64,000 bases of DNA. Origin: Wurfbainia villosa. Lineage: Eukaryota > Streptophyta > Magnoliopsida > Zingiberales > Zingiberaceae. Of the stretch, positions 48,425 through 58,559 are shown piece after piece. Both the position numbers and the translations under genes were made by a program. Positions within the stretch are counted from its first letter, which is position 1; every line of letters begins with the position of its first letter. The notes beneath the pieces are model-generated. The model did not search any database. It had not been told where the DNA came from and was given only the letters and a program-made list of their open reading frames with translations. The stretch is from the NCBI GenBank assembly GCA_025175895.1, contig CM046003.1, forward strand, positions 50,524,335 through 50,588,334. Reading direction: 5' to 3'.

Positions 48425-49059
48425 CGCTGATTTATTAAACAACGCACGTGATGTTTAGAAATGTTCAAATAACGCTCCATATTTTCATATTTATTAAATA
48501 GCGTATTTAATTTTCTTTTCATCCCTCCTGCCAAAAAGATTTATCGCAGTCGAGATTTGTAATCTCAACCACTATATAATCTTGGAATTTGAATTCTCGA
48601 TCTGTGATGGTAGTCTTTGGGATTGCACCACCACTATAGTGTTGAGATTTGAGTTCTCAGCACCAGTGGTGGTACAATTCCAACAGTACCACTGTGGTGT
48701 TGAAATTTACAATTTCAGCACCACAGTAGTATTGAAAGTTACAATAACAGCACCACTGTGATGCTGAAATTTGAATTTCTAACACCACAGTAATGGTGTA
48801 ATCTCAGCACCACCACCGTGGTGCTGGAATTTGCAATCCCAACACCACAGTGGTGCTGAGATTTGAATTCTCAACATCACAGTGGTGCTGGGATTGCAAA
48901 TTTCAACACCACGGTGGTAGTGCTGGGATTGCAATATAACTGTGGTGCTGAGATTTGAATTTCCAGCACCAAATTAAGTGCGTTATTTGGTAAATATGAA
49001 AGTATGTGGTGCTGTTTGGGCAATTCTAAACTTCACGTACGTTGTTTGGTAAATTACCG
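48425..49059. mobile_element. Foldback, MULE-like MITE, 635 bp
   Basis: Ends are inverted: CGCTGATTTATTAAACAACG at the left against CGGTAATTTACCAAACAACG read in from the right, with collinear inverted homology over about 100 bp (GTTTAGAA, TTTCATATTTA, AAATAGCG / AAATAACGC). The interior (about 48560-48970) is a run of CACCAC-GTGGTG hairpins linked by GAATTT/AAATTC words. The perfect 9-bp TSD TTGAACTTA fits Mutator-like elements and foldback elements. No transposase, so non-autonomous. Confidence 0.87.
48590..48970. repeat. Hairpin repeat array inside the MITE
   Basis: Alternating AGCACCACNGTGGTGCT palindromes and ATTTGAATTC/TTGCAAT spacers every about 30-45 bp, in both orientations. Strong cruciform potential. 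Confidence 0.87.
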
Positions 49060-49068
49060 TTGAACTTA
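49060..49068. repeat. 9-bp target duplication TTGAACTTA, right
   Basis: Pairs with 48416-48424. Confidence 0.9.
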
Positions 49069-49573
49069 TATGTTAAATAATAATGTATTTATGGGTTGTG
49101 ATGTTCGATTAAGCCCAATTAAAAATGATCAACTAAGATTTGGGTATTTGAGCTTTAATGTATTTAACCGAATATGTTCCTTGAAGGTGGAGAGACCTAA
49201 GAGGTAATTTTATTTTTATGATAGACTAAAATAAAAAAATACCAAAAGGATAACCTTAACAAGGCATCCTATAAATAAGGAGTTATGGTCTTCGAGTCAC
49301 ACGTTTTTTATGACGATCTAGATTTGAGCTGCCATATTCTCTTCTGACTCTCATTGTTAGAGAGAGAGAGTACTCTAGAGAACATTGAACTCTCAAGGAA
49401 ATTATGTTGATTTGAAAGACCAAACCACACGACTTCAATATGATGTTAAACATCATGGATTCTAGTATACTTTTGTACTTTTATTTTTATAACTCTTAAT
49501 GGTTAAGCATATACCATCTTTGGTTAGTATGTGACGGTCTTCACAAAAGGATAATTATGTTATTGTTGTTCCA

Positions 49574-49898
49574 ATAAGTGGTATCAAAGCCTCTATGTTT
49601 TGATCTTTAAGAATTATGTTTAGAAATTAAGAATAATCATGTTTAATTCTTATGCACAATCCATTTTATTATTGAAAATTCTGGTAGATGAAACATATTT
49701 AAGAATATGTTCATTTGTTTGAATAATTCAAGTATCCAGGTCTTATGGACTAACTAATCCTGAAGATGATCGACCGGACTCTATAGGAAATTTCCCATCA
49801 TCCACCCTGGATAAATCTGAAAAGTGCAAATGGGTTTCGATGGATATCCAACATCATGAGTAGGTTGAGCATCACTAGTGTATCTATGCGCAATGTGG
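49574..49898 (+). other. Primer-binding site and leader fragment of the interrupted Copia
   Basis: TGGTATCAAAGCC at 49579-49591 is an initiator tRNA-Met-type primer-binding site with one substitution. About 300 bp of leader or gag remnant follow, cut by the Gypsy element at 49904. Confidence 0.6.
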
Positions 49899-49903
49899 GA
49901 ATC
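49899..49903. repeat. Target-site duplication GAATC, left of Gypsy
   Basis: Repeated at 55259-55263. Confidence 0.92.
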
Positions 49904-50519
49904 TGATGCAGGGACATCTAATAGCATACAAAGTATTCTTCTCCTTTCTGCATCGAAGCATCAGATTTTGACGCACCCAAGTCATGTCACCCGACACTCT
50001 CATGCTAGCCAACACACCTCAGTTATGTTGACAGACATGTCCATGTTAGACCATCAGTCATAATTCCATAACTTGGCATGCCCCGACCGTATCGCTCGAC
50101 ATGGGCGAGTCAGACCATCAGTCATAATTCCATAACTTGGCACGCTCCAGTCATATCACTCGATACATCCATGTCAGATCATCAACCCTAATATTTCAAA
50201 ACTTGGCATGCCCCAACTGTGTCCCTCGACGTGCCTGTGGTTCGACATCTCCGTGATTGATTAATTAGGTTTTTTTTATTTCTTTTGATTTTATTTATTT
50301 ATTTGTTAGTTATGATTTTTTCTGTCTTCCTTTTCTATTTAAACCTAGGCTAGGGCTCATGTCAGAGATTTTTTTTTTATTAACAAAGTTATTTTGGATT
50401 CGTTAAACCGTAGAGGTGAGTCCTCTATTTTTTTTGAGTTCCCTCCTCTTACATTCTCTCGCCACCTCTCTTCTAACCATGCACGTGGGAGGAATAGTTC
50501 AGCTACTCCGTCTGTATCA
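49904..50519 (+). repeat. 5' LTR of the Gypsy element
   Basis: Contains about 65-bp tandem units (CCATCAGTCATAATTCC...ACTTGGCATGCCCC, starting about 50051, 50115 and 50180) and a TTCTATTTAAACC TATA-like box near 50333. Confidence 0.93.
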
Positions 50520-50521
50520 GT

Positions 50522-50534
50522 TGGTATCAGAGCC
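50522..50534 (+). other. Primer-binding site of the Gypsy element
   Basis: TGGTATCAGAGCC two bases after the 5' LTR. Confidence 0.93.
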
Positions 50535-50542
50535 CTAGATCC

Positions 50543-51450
50543 ATGGAAGGCCAACGAGGACGTGGCCATGGTTGTGACAGGCAGATTCTGATTGAGGAAG
50601 CTGAAATCCAGGATCAAAATCCTCAAGAAACCATTGAAGATCTACAGAGGCAAGTTATTGAGCTAACCCAGTAGTTGGATGCACAAAATTTGGAAGACCA
50701 TGAGGTATTAGATCGATACTGTACCTCAAGTTTTAACAATCCATACCATCGAGGACACCATGGGTGTGTCGAACGGTATGGAGACCTTAGTTTTCGCGTT
50801 GATCCCCCTGAGTTTTTTGACACTTTGCATGCAGAAGATTTCATTGATTGACTTGATGAAATTGAATGAATTTTTGAATACAAAGATGCCTTTGACCATA
50901 TTAGAGTAAAACTTGTCACCCTTAAAATTAAAGGTCGAGCATCAGCTTGGTGGGAACAACTCAAACGCTCACATGAGAGACAAGGCAAGGCCAAATTACC
51001 ACTTGGGACAAGATGAAGAAGCAATTGAAAGATCACTTTCTTCCTTTTGGCTATATCCAATCATTGCTTTTATGTCTTCATAACTTGAGACAGGGTGCCC
51101 GATCTATTGACAATCATATGGAGGAGTTCTACCAACTTGTTGCTTGGAATAATTTATACGTGACGGGCGATCAACTAGTCACATGATATTTGAGAGGCTT
51201 GCAACAAAACTTTTCGGATAGCCTCAGCTTGCACTCTTTTTTGATTATTTCCAAAGCTCATTAGCGTTCTTTGGTACTTGAGAAGCAACAAAGTTGGAAG
51301 CTCCCGATTCGAGGCAACCGAGCAGTCCACCCCTAGGAATCTCATCCCACACCATATGTTCCTATTAAATCTACTATCAAATGTTTTTATTGTGGTGAAC
51401 TAGGACATAAAGCCCCTGAATGCAAGAAATTCTCCAACCTCAAAGGATAT
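50543..51450 (+). pseudogene. Gypsy gag remnant
   Basis: ATG at 50543 opens MEGQRGRGHG, an Arg/Gly-rich start common in chromovirus gag. The retrotransposon gag domain is readable (SAWWEQLK about 50946, KKQLKDHFLPFGY about 51012, LRQGARSIDNHMEEF about 51089) but a stop falls after about 40 codons and more follow, plus a frame change near 50990. A clean CCHC knuckle CFYCGELGHKAPEC lies at about 51380-51423. Confidence 0.9.
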
Positions 51451-54400
51451 GGCTAGCGATCCAATGTATGGAGAAGATGGCCAAGAAACACTAGTTGCTT
51501 GTAAAACACTTCTCACCCCCAAGGATGAAGCTAATAATGATTGGTTGAGAATGAATATTTTTTACACTACGTGCACCATTACGGATAAAGTATGCAAGAT
51601 GATCATTGATAATGGTAGTTGCGAGAATGTGGTATCTAAAGGTGTTGTGCATAGGTTACAATTGAAGACGAATCATCATCTTAAACCATACAAGTCATCT
51701 TGGTTCAATAAGGAGAACGAGATAATAGTTGATCAACAATACCTTGTTTCTTTTTCCATTGGTAGCAAGTACTTCGATAAAATATGATGCGACGTTGTGT
51801 CAATGGATGCATGCCACATACTATTGGGACGACCTTGACAGTATGACATAGTGCTATCAATGATGGACGAAAGAATACTTATACCTTTCATCTCCGAGGG
51901 AAGAAGATTGTGCTAGCCCCACAATTAAAGGATTCTCCACCCATTTTGGTATCCCCTAACTCTTCTCTCCTCTAAATATCTAGATTTCTTGATTTGGTAG
52001 CCCAAGAAAAGGTTGTCTATGCCTTACTATCTCGCCCAAGTGATACAATGGACTCTGAACCAGATTTACTAATGAAGGTGCAACATTTACTTGAGGAGTT
52101 TTCAAGGCCTATTGTCGACAGGTCTTCCCCTCGGACTACCACCCGTGAGGGACCTCCAACACCAGATTAATCATAACTTAAGATCGAGCTTGCCTAATCA
52201 GCTAGCTTATTGCCTTAGTTATAAGAAGGCCAAAGAGTTACAATGACAAGTGGTGGAACTCTTAGAGCAAGGGTACCTCCGAGAAAGCATGAGCCCTTGT
52301 GTCGTAGCAACCCTACTTGTTCTGAAGAAGAATGGATTATGGTGTATGTGAGTGGACAACCGAGCCATCAACAAAATTACCATGAAGTACACAATTTCAA
52401 TTCCTCGATTGGATGATACTTTAGATCAGTTAGCAGATGCGAAGGTCTTTTCCAAATTGGATCTCAAGAGTGGCTATCATCATATTCGAATCAAGCCTGG
52501 TGATGAATGGAAGATGACGTTCAAAACTCAACACAAATTTTATGAATGGATGAGCATGCCTTTTGGATTATCCAATGCTTCGAGCACTTTCATGAGATTC
52601 ATACATCAAGTACTACGAACTTTTATGGAAAAATTTATTATGGTTTACTTTGATGGCATCCTTATTTATAACCCAACATGGCTGGCACATTTGGATCGCC
52701 TACAAGTGATTTTTGAAAAATAAGGTCTGAGCAATTATTTCTAAGCCGAAAGAAATATTCTTTCTTCTTCACATCAGTGACTTTCCTTGGCTTCATCGTC
52801 TCTACAAAGGGCATACATGCGGATCCCTTGAAGATTGATGTCATCCTAAAGTGGTTAGCATCGTAGACCTTGCACAATGTTCAAAGCTTCCATGGGCTAG
52901 TCTCTTTCTATCGTCGATTTATCTAGGACTTTAGCACTTTAGCAACTTCTATCACCGAATGTCTCAAAGAGAAAATTTTCAAGTGGATCAAAGCAGCCGA
53001 GGCCAGCTTTTAGTTAATCAAGCAAAAGATGACCGAAGCTCACATCCTAGCACTTCCATATTTTGAGAAAGTGTTTGACGTACATTGTGACACATCTAGC
53101 ATCAACATTAGAGGAGTTCTTAGTCAACCTGGATGACCCATAGCTTTCTTCAATGAAAAGTTGTCCAACTCCAAACGGAATTACTCTACTTACAATGTCA
53201 AGTTCTACACAATTGTTTAGTCCTTAAAACATTGATGACACTATCTCATACAGAGGAAATTCATTCTCTTCACGGATCACGAGATTTTGTAGAAATTCAC
53301 AATCACAATCCAACATCAATCAGGGGTCTTGAATCAGGTAGCGAATGTCTTGAGCTGGCGATCTTCCTTACTTACCAACATGCGAGCTAGAATTACGGGG
53401 TTCAAATCTTTTATGAAACTATATACAACATACCCATCTTTTGATAAGATCTTTCAAGAAATTTTAGAAGGTCTTCATCATGACTTTGTGATATACAATG
53501 ATTTCATATTTCGAGGACTATAGTTGTGCGTTCCAGATTGTTCTCTGAGGAAATAGATTTTGGAAGAATTACATAATGAGGGGCATTTCGATCAAGAAAA
53601 GACATTGACCTTCATATCATCTAATTTTTATTGGCCAAAATTAAGAAGTGATGTGACCCATTTTGTGGCAAAATGTTATATGTATCAGCGAGCCGAGGGG
53701 ACGCTCACTAAAGTTGGTTTATACACTCCCTTACATATTCCCAAAGCTCCATGAATGGATGTCAGCATGGATTTCATATTTGGACTGCCCCACATCCAGA
53801 GGGTGTCAAAATCTATCATGGTGGTCGTTGATAGATTCTCTAAGATGACCCACTTTGTAGCTTGTAGAAAAACTATGGATGCAATATGGATTGCACACTT
53901 GTATTTCAAGGAGGTGATTCGTCTACACAGCATTCTACATTCTATTACCTCAGATCGAAGTGTCAAATTTATTAGTCAATTTTGGAAGAGCTTATGGAGT
54001 AAAATGGGGAGTCAATTAAATTTCAGTAGCACCTACCCCTCACAAATCGACGAATAGAACGAGGTTGTCTATAGGAGTTTGGGAAACTTGTTGAGGTGTC
54101 TAGTGGATTCTAAGCCGAAACAGTGGGATTTGACTTTACCTCAAGCGGAATTTTCTTATAACAGGTCCAAGAATATAACCATGAGGTTTTTCCTTTTTGA
54201 GATAGTCTATGGACAGAACTCATCCGTAATACTAGATTTAGCACCTATCCCTCACACTAAGCATAACCCTAAGACGGAAGAAATGACCAACCATCTTCAA
54301 GCCATCCATGATCAAGTCAAGCTAGCTATCAAAAGAAGTAATGCCAAGTACAAAGAGCAAGTGGATCATCGTCGTCGTCAAATACTTTTTGAAGTTTGGG

Positions 54401-54639
54401 ACTCAGTATGGGTTATATTAATTCATGATTATTTTCCTACTAGCGAATGCAACAAACTTAAGGATCGAAAGATAAGACCTTATGAAATTCTGCAAAAGAT
54501 TAATGACTACGGTTACTGTTTGTGCCTCCCTAGCCATGTGAATACATCCGACATGTTCAATGTGAAACATTTGAGTCCTTACTCAAGGACGAGTGATGGT
54601 ACTCCTCTGAACTCGAGGATGAGTTCTTTTCAACTCTAG
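51449..54639 (+). pseudogene. Gypsy pol remnant (protease, RT, RNase H, integrase)
   Basis: Protease appears at about 51599 with IIDNGSCENVVS, where the usual DSG is DNG. RT starts near 52250. At 52352-52723 the frame is clean: MDNRAINKIT, KLDLKSGYHHIRI, MPFGLSNA and the active site VYFDGILIY, with the second catalytic Asp changed to Gly. RNase H (about 53050-53330) is broken by stops. The integrase zinc finger has HNEGH at about 53567 but CYMY in place of CxxC. The catalytic core shows MDVSMDFIFGLP, SDRSVKFIS and NEVVYRSLG. The C-terminus (54079-54639) has the KLKDRKIRPYEILQKIND GPY/F-like motif. Stops and frame changes throughout. Confidence 0.93.
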
Positions 54640-54644
54640 ACGCT

Positions 54645-55258
54645 TGATGCAGGGGTATCTAACAATATACAAAGTCTTCTTCTCTTCCCTGCATCGAAGC
54701 CCTAGATTTTGGCACACCTAGGCCTATCACCCGACACAGCCATGTCAGCCAACACACCCCAACCGTGTCGCCCGATGTGTCAGACCATCAGCCACAATTT
54801 CAGAACTTTGCACACCCCGACCTTATCACCCAACATGCTCGTACGTGTCAAATCATCAGCTACAATTTCAGAACTTGGCGTGCCTTGGCCATGTCGCTCG
54901 ACACGTCCGTGTCAAACCATCAACTCTAATTCCAGAACTTGGCATGCCTTGGGCATGTCGCCCGACATGCCCATGGTTCGATGCCGCCATGATTGATTAA
55001 TTAGGTTTTTACCTTTTTTTTTAATTTCTTTTGATTTTTTTTTTTAGTTATGATTTTTTCTATTTTTCTTTTCTATTTAAACCTGGGCTACGACTCATGT
55101 CGGAAATTCTTTTTTATTAACAAAATTATTTTGAATTTGTTAAATCCTAGTAACGAGTTCTCTATTTTTTTGAATTTTCTCCTCTTGCGTTCTTCCACCA
55201 CCTCTCCTTTAATCATGCACGTGGAAGGAATACCTCATCCGTTACCCTGCCTATGTCA
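54645..55258 (+). repeat. 3' LTR of the Gypsy element
   Basis: 614 bp, alignable to 49904-50519 but clearly more diverged than the LTR pairs of A and B, so an older insertion. Has the same about 65-70-bp tandem units (about 54780-54960). Confidence 0.93.
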
Positions 55259-55424
55259 GAATCGACCCGTCGTTACATGGGTGTCTCCGCTCCATCATTA
55301 CCAACACATCATGGCCTGGAGGGCAATTAAGAATGTGTCAAAATCGATCCGTCATTACATGGGTGTCTCCGCTCCACCATTACCAGCACATCATGCCCTG
55401 GAGGGCAATTAAGAATATGCTCAT
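55259..55424 (+). repeat. GAATC duplication and 82-bp tandem repeat
   Basis: GAATC (55259-55263) pairs with 49899-49903. From 55261 an 82-bp unit (ATCGACCCGTCGTTACATGG ... GGAGGGCAATTAAGAA) is followed by a second copy from 55343 with few changes. Confidence 0.9.
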
Positions 55425-55529
55425 GAAGATTATGCTGCATGATTTGATTCCTTAATTATGCATACAGTTACTTAGCAACAACAAAATGACGGCTAGATTT
55501 AAAAGGTTAAGAATTGTGGTTGCAATTTT

Positions 55530-55740
55530 ATCATATATGGAAATTTATAATTTTCTATTAAAATTGTGCTTGAGGTTTGACTAATTTAGCATATATGAAA
55601 ATTTATAATTATATATTAAAATTGTACTCAGAGTTGAGTTTCACTAATTTGGAAAATATAAAATTTACAATTTTTGTTAAAATTTTACTTAGGATATAGT
55701 TGATTTTGACATATATGAAAATTTATAATTTTCTATTTTT
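55530..55740. repeat. AT-rich minisatellite, about 60-bp period
   Basis: CATATATGAAAATTTATAAT-type units start near 55532, 55590, 55652 and 55710. Confidence 0.82.
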
Positions 55741-55959
55741 AGAACGTATGGAATTTTTGGCACATATGCAATTTTTTACATACATGAAATTAAGAATTCA
55801 TTAATTTATGCATCTTTCTTTAGGATATGGTAAAATTTTAATTTTCCAAATTTTTTATTAGATTTTTGGGATAACTACAAAAATCCTAATAATAACAAAA
55901 AAATCGTCAAACTCGTACAAACATGCATTGGAATTTGCTTGTATCAGACAACTAATACA

Positions 55960-56250
55960 TTCAGTCGACTACTATGCACAATTCGTGCATAGTAGATTTA
56001 ATAATTGACTGATCGATTCTAATGTTGTGCTTAACTCATACATAGTAAATCTAAAGTCAATTGGCCAACTCGATTGTCGTATACAACTAGTGCAAAATAG
56101 ATTCACAATCGACTGGCTGATTTAACTATTATACACGACCCACACACAATAGATTTGACAATCGATTAGTCACTTCAATTATTATGCACGATCAATGCAC
56201 AGTAGATTTAACAATCGATCAGCTATTTTCAGTTGTTTGACAATTAAGTT
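55960..56250. repeat. 53-bp minisatellite
   Basis: AGTAGATTTA-type words recur at about 55991, 56044, 56097, 56149 and 56201, alternating with AATCGACTGG and TATGCACGA-type words. Period about 53 bp, five units. Confidence 0.85.
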
Positions 56251-56329
56251 GTGTAGTCGATTGGTATTGATAAAATAGAAACAGTAAGATTGACAAATGA
56301 TTAGAGCACTCAATTATTTATATATTAGA

Positions 56330-57805
56330 TGTTGGTGCAATCGGTCCAGGTCACGATTGACTAGACTCGAGTTTGACTCGAGTGGTATTTTGATGTTTGA
56401 CAAAATGTATGACAATGTAATTGTCATGAGAAGTCCAAGTCTTGTGTACTTGGCATTGAGAAATCTAAGTGTGTAGTCTTGACGGTGAAAGTCCAAACAT
56501 GAGTCTCGACAATTGGAAAGCCCAAGCATGGATCTTGGCATTGAGAAAGTCCAAGTATGTAGCATTGACAATGGGAAAGTTCAAGCTTGAGTTTTGACAT
56601 TTGGAAAGTCTTGAGTACTTGACAAGGTTACTCATCTCATAGCTCGGGTCCTTAAGACGGTTAAGGATGACACGGGGAGAAGCCGTGAGTTTAGTGCATT
56701 CGAGGGACCGCCGGACAAGGAGCAATGAAGTTAAGCCTAGGGAAGTAGACTTCAAGGGCAAGACGCGAAGGATGACACAGAGAGAAGTCGTGAGCTTAGT
56801 GCATCCGAGGGATGCATGCCAGAGGAAGAGAGTTTGGATGGGAAACTCCATGGAAAGATGAGGTGAACTTGACCAAGTGGCTAAGATTGAGTGGCGGATG
56901 CTCAAGCATTTGTGTTTGAGGTTTTTCTTGACAATCAGATGTTCAAACAACTTGTGTTTGAGGTTTTACCCAATGTCAGTCGACTGATATAGGTATGAGT
57001 CGACTAGTATGAGTCGACTGATGATCGACTATGATCTGTAAGGGCGATCAGCTGCGGCGCCTTGGCGATCAGCTTCTTGCAACCTTGATCGGTCATTTGC
57101 TATAAAGAGCGATCATTCAGTCTTGATTGTGAGCACAGAACGCTCGATAGCCAATTGATCAGTCGGTTACGAGTTGATAGTCGACTGATGGTATTGACAG
57201 TCGACTACCAGTGTATCCATTGGCTGGGATGTCAACATGGATTAAGCCATTGTGAGACAACGACTACAGGAGCAGTCGACTGATGGCTTTGGGCAATCGA
57301 CTGCTGGGTGTGAAATCAGCTCGATGTAGGTTATAAAAGGAGCTCGAGATGGAGGATTTTGCAATGATTTTCTTGGACGATTTGAAGGGGAATAATTGGT
57401 GCTTTTCAGTCCTTCAAGGCTAGTCCAAGGCAATCAACAAGCAAGAAATCAAAGCTCACATTTGTAAAGTTTTCTTTACTTAGATTGTTGTATTGTATTT
57501 GTATTTTGTTTATTGTTGTAAACATTGTACGAGATTTCTCCACCTCCGACGTGTTATCGAGAAAGAGATTTATTAGTGGTGTGTGCATCACTAGAGCTCG
57601 TTGAGCTCGCCCCGTGGAGTAGGAATCCTAAAGTTCCAAACCACGTTATATCAATTATGTATTGTGAGTGTTTGTTGGGTTTTATTATTGTTATCATTAT
57701 TTTCGTTGTGCTAATAAGAATTACAGAGACAAACGAACGAATTCCAACGAATAATGTATATGAGCTATTCAACCTCCCTTCTAGTCGGGCCATCGATTCC
57801 CAACA
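56330..57805 (+). repeat. Solo Sirevirus-like LTR G2 with TSD TTAGA
   Basis: 1476-bp LTR from TGTTGGTGCAATCGG to TTCCCAACA, flanked by TTAGA at 56325-56329 and 57806-57810. No internal sequence, so a solo LTR. It has GTCGACTG palindromes (CAGTCGACTG at 56977 and 57273, CAGTCGACTA at 57198) upstream of GGTTATAAAAGGAG near 57331. It shares GAGGGACCGCCGGAC-type blocks with the TR-GAG LTR, linking both to the same lineage. Confidence 0.93.
57328..57345 (+). promoter_or_regulatory. Putative TATA box of LTR G2
   Basis: GGTTATAAAAGGAGCTCG, about 50 bp after the last palindrome. Promoter role inferred. Confidence 0.55.
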
Positions 57806-57810
57806 TTAGA

Positions 57811-58559
57811 CTACTAATGTTAAATGAATAGTCGTTTGTTATTAATTCATGACAAAATTAGATATAATTTTAAATTCAAATATTGTCATAGTTATATATA
57901 TTTTGAAATAAATTAATTGAAGCATACTACCAAAGAAGACCTTCTTTTAGAAATTAATTTATTTTGAAATAAAAAAGATTATGTACTTGCAATTTATGTG
58001 TATATTTAACCAGCTTAAAAGAAGGTTAATATTTAATAGAATTGCAAATACATCTGTGATAATAAATACATGATGATTATCAATTTTATACATGAGCAAT
58101 AAATTGGCCCAAAGGAAAATTTATTGTTTTGATATGTTCTTATCATTAGTATTTGATTACTACACCAAGATATCACTCAATAGTTAATATATTTATTTAA
58201 AGATGAAATATTATGAGCTAATTGGTATCTTGAGATGAGATTTACCTTTATTTGAATTTAATATTATTATTCTTGTTTTAACACTTTTGCGAGCATGTTT
58301 ATCTGTCTGTTATTCGTTTTGGTAATCCATAATTGTAGGATATCGAATAAGAATAATAATAATAATAATAATAAAATATCCTTGGTTAATTGAGAAATTA
58401 TCTTACAAAATTTCTCAAAAGTTCACAAAAATTTTTTTGGATTCAAAAAGAGTTCATACGAGGAGGATTTAAGTTTAATGGGTGGTTGGGTTAGCTTTGG
58501 GTCAACTTAGACTAGCTTAGACTGAACCTAGGCTAGCTTAACGCAAAGAGATTGGTTCT
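57811..58559. other. AT-rich spacer with AAT microsatellite
   Basis: No coding motif. An (AAT)n run lies at about 58350-58373. GTCAACTTAGACTAGCTTAGAC-like partly repeated words near 58500 may mark the start of the next LTR. Confidence 0.6.

Larger units (their letters stand above)
48395..49573 (+). repeat. Copia-type LTR interrupted by a MITE
   Basis: Starts TGTTGGATCATTAATTTAAT and ends near TTGTTGTTCCA, followed at 49579 by TGGTATCAAAGCC. Removing the MITE and one TSD copy gives an LTR of about 535 bp. CCTATAAATAAGGAG near 49269 is a likely TATA box. Confidence 0.72.
49904..55258 (+). mobile_element. Ty3/Gypsy chromovirus-type element, degraded
   Basis: 616-bp and 614-bp LTRs beginning TGATGCAGGG and ending TGTATCA / TATGTCA, initiator tRNA-Met primer-binding site, gag with CCHC knuckle, protease, RT, RNase H and integrase in Gypsy order (integrase last). 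Perfect GAATC TSDs. The integrase C-terminus has a GPY/F-type region; I see no chromodomain after it. CRM or another chromovirus lineage is likely but not settled. Many stops. Confidence 0.93.

Noticed and set aside
48590..48970. CRISPR-like array of short repeats
   Set aside because: Units are palindromic minisatellite hairpins inside a foldback element with a 9-bp TSD; spacers are not unique, and the DNA is plant nuclear.
50357..51060. Antisense frames of 89 and 145 codons
   Set aside because: Shadows over the Gypsy LTR and gag; the sense strand has recognisable gag motifs.
49904..55258. Endogenous pararetrovirus
   Set aside because: Order protease-RT-RNase H-integrase with LTRs and TSD is Ty3/Gypsy; no movement or coat protein motifs.
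55960..56250. CRISPR-like regular spacing
   Set aside because: The 53-bp units repeat as a whole, so it is a minisatellite and not repeat-plus-unique-spacer.
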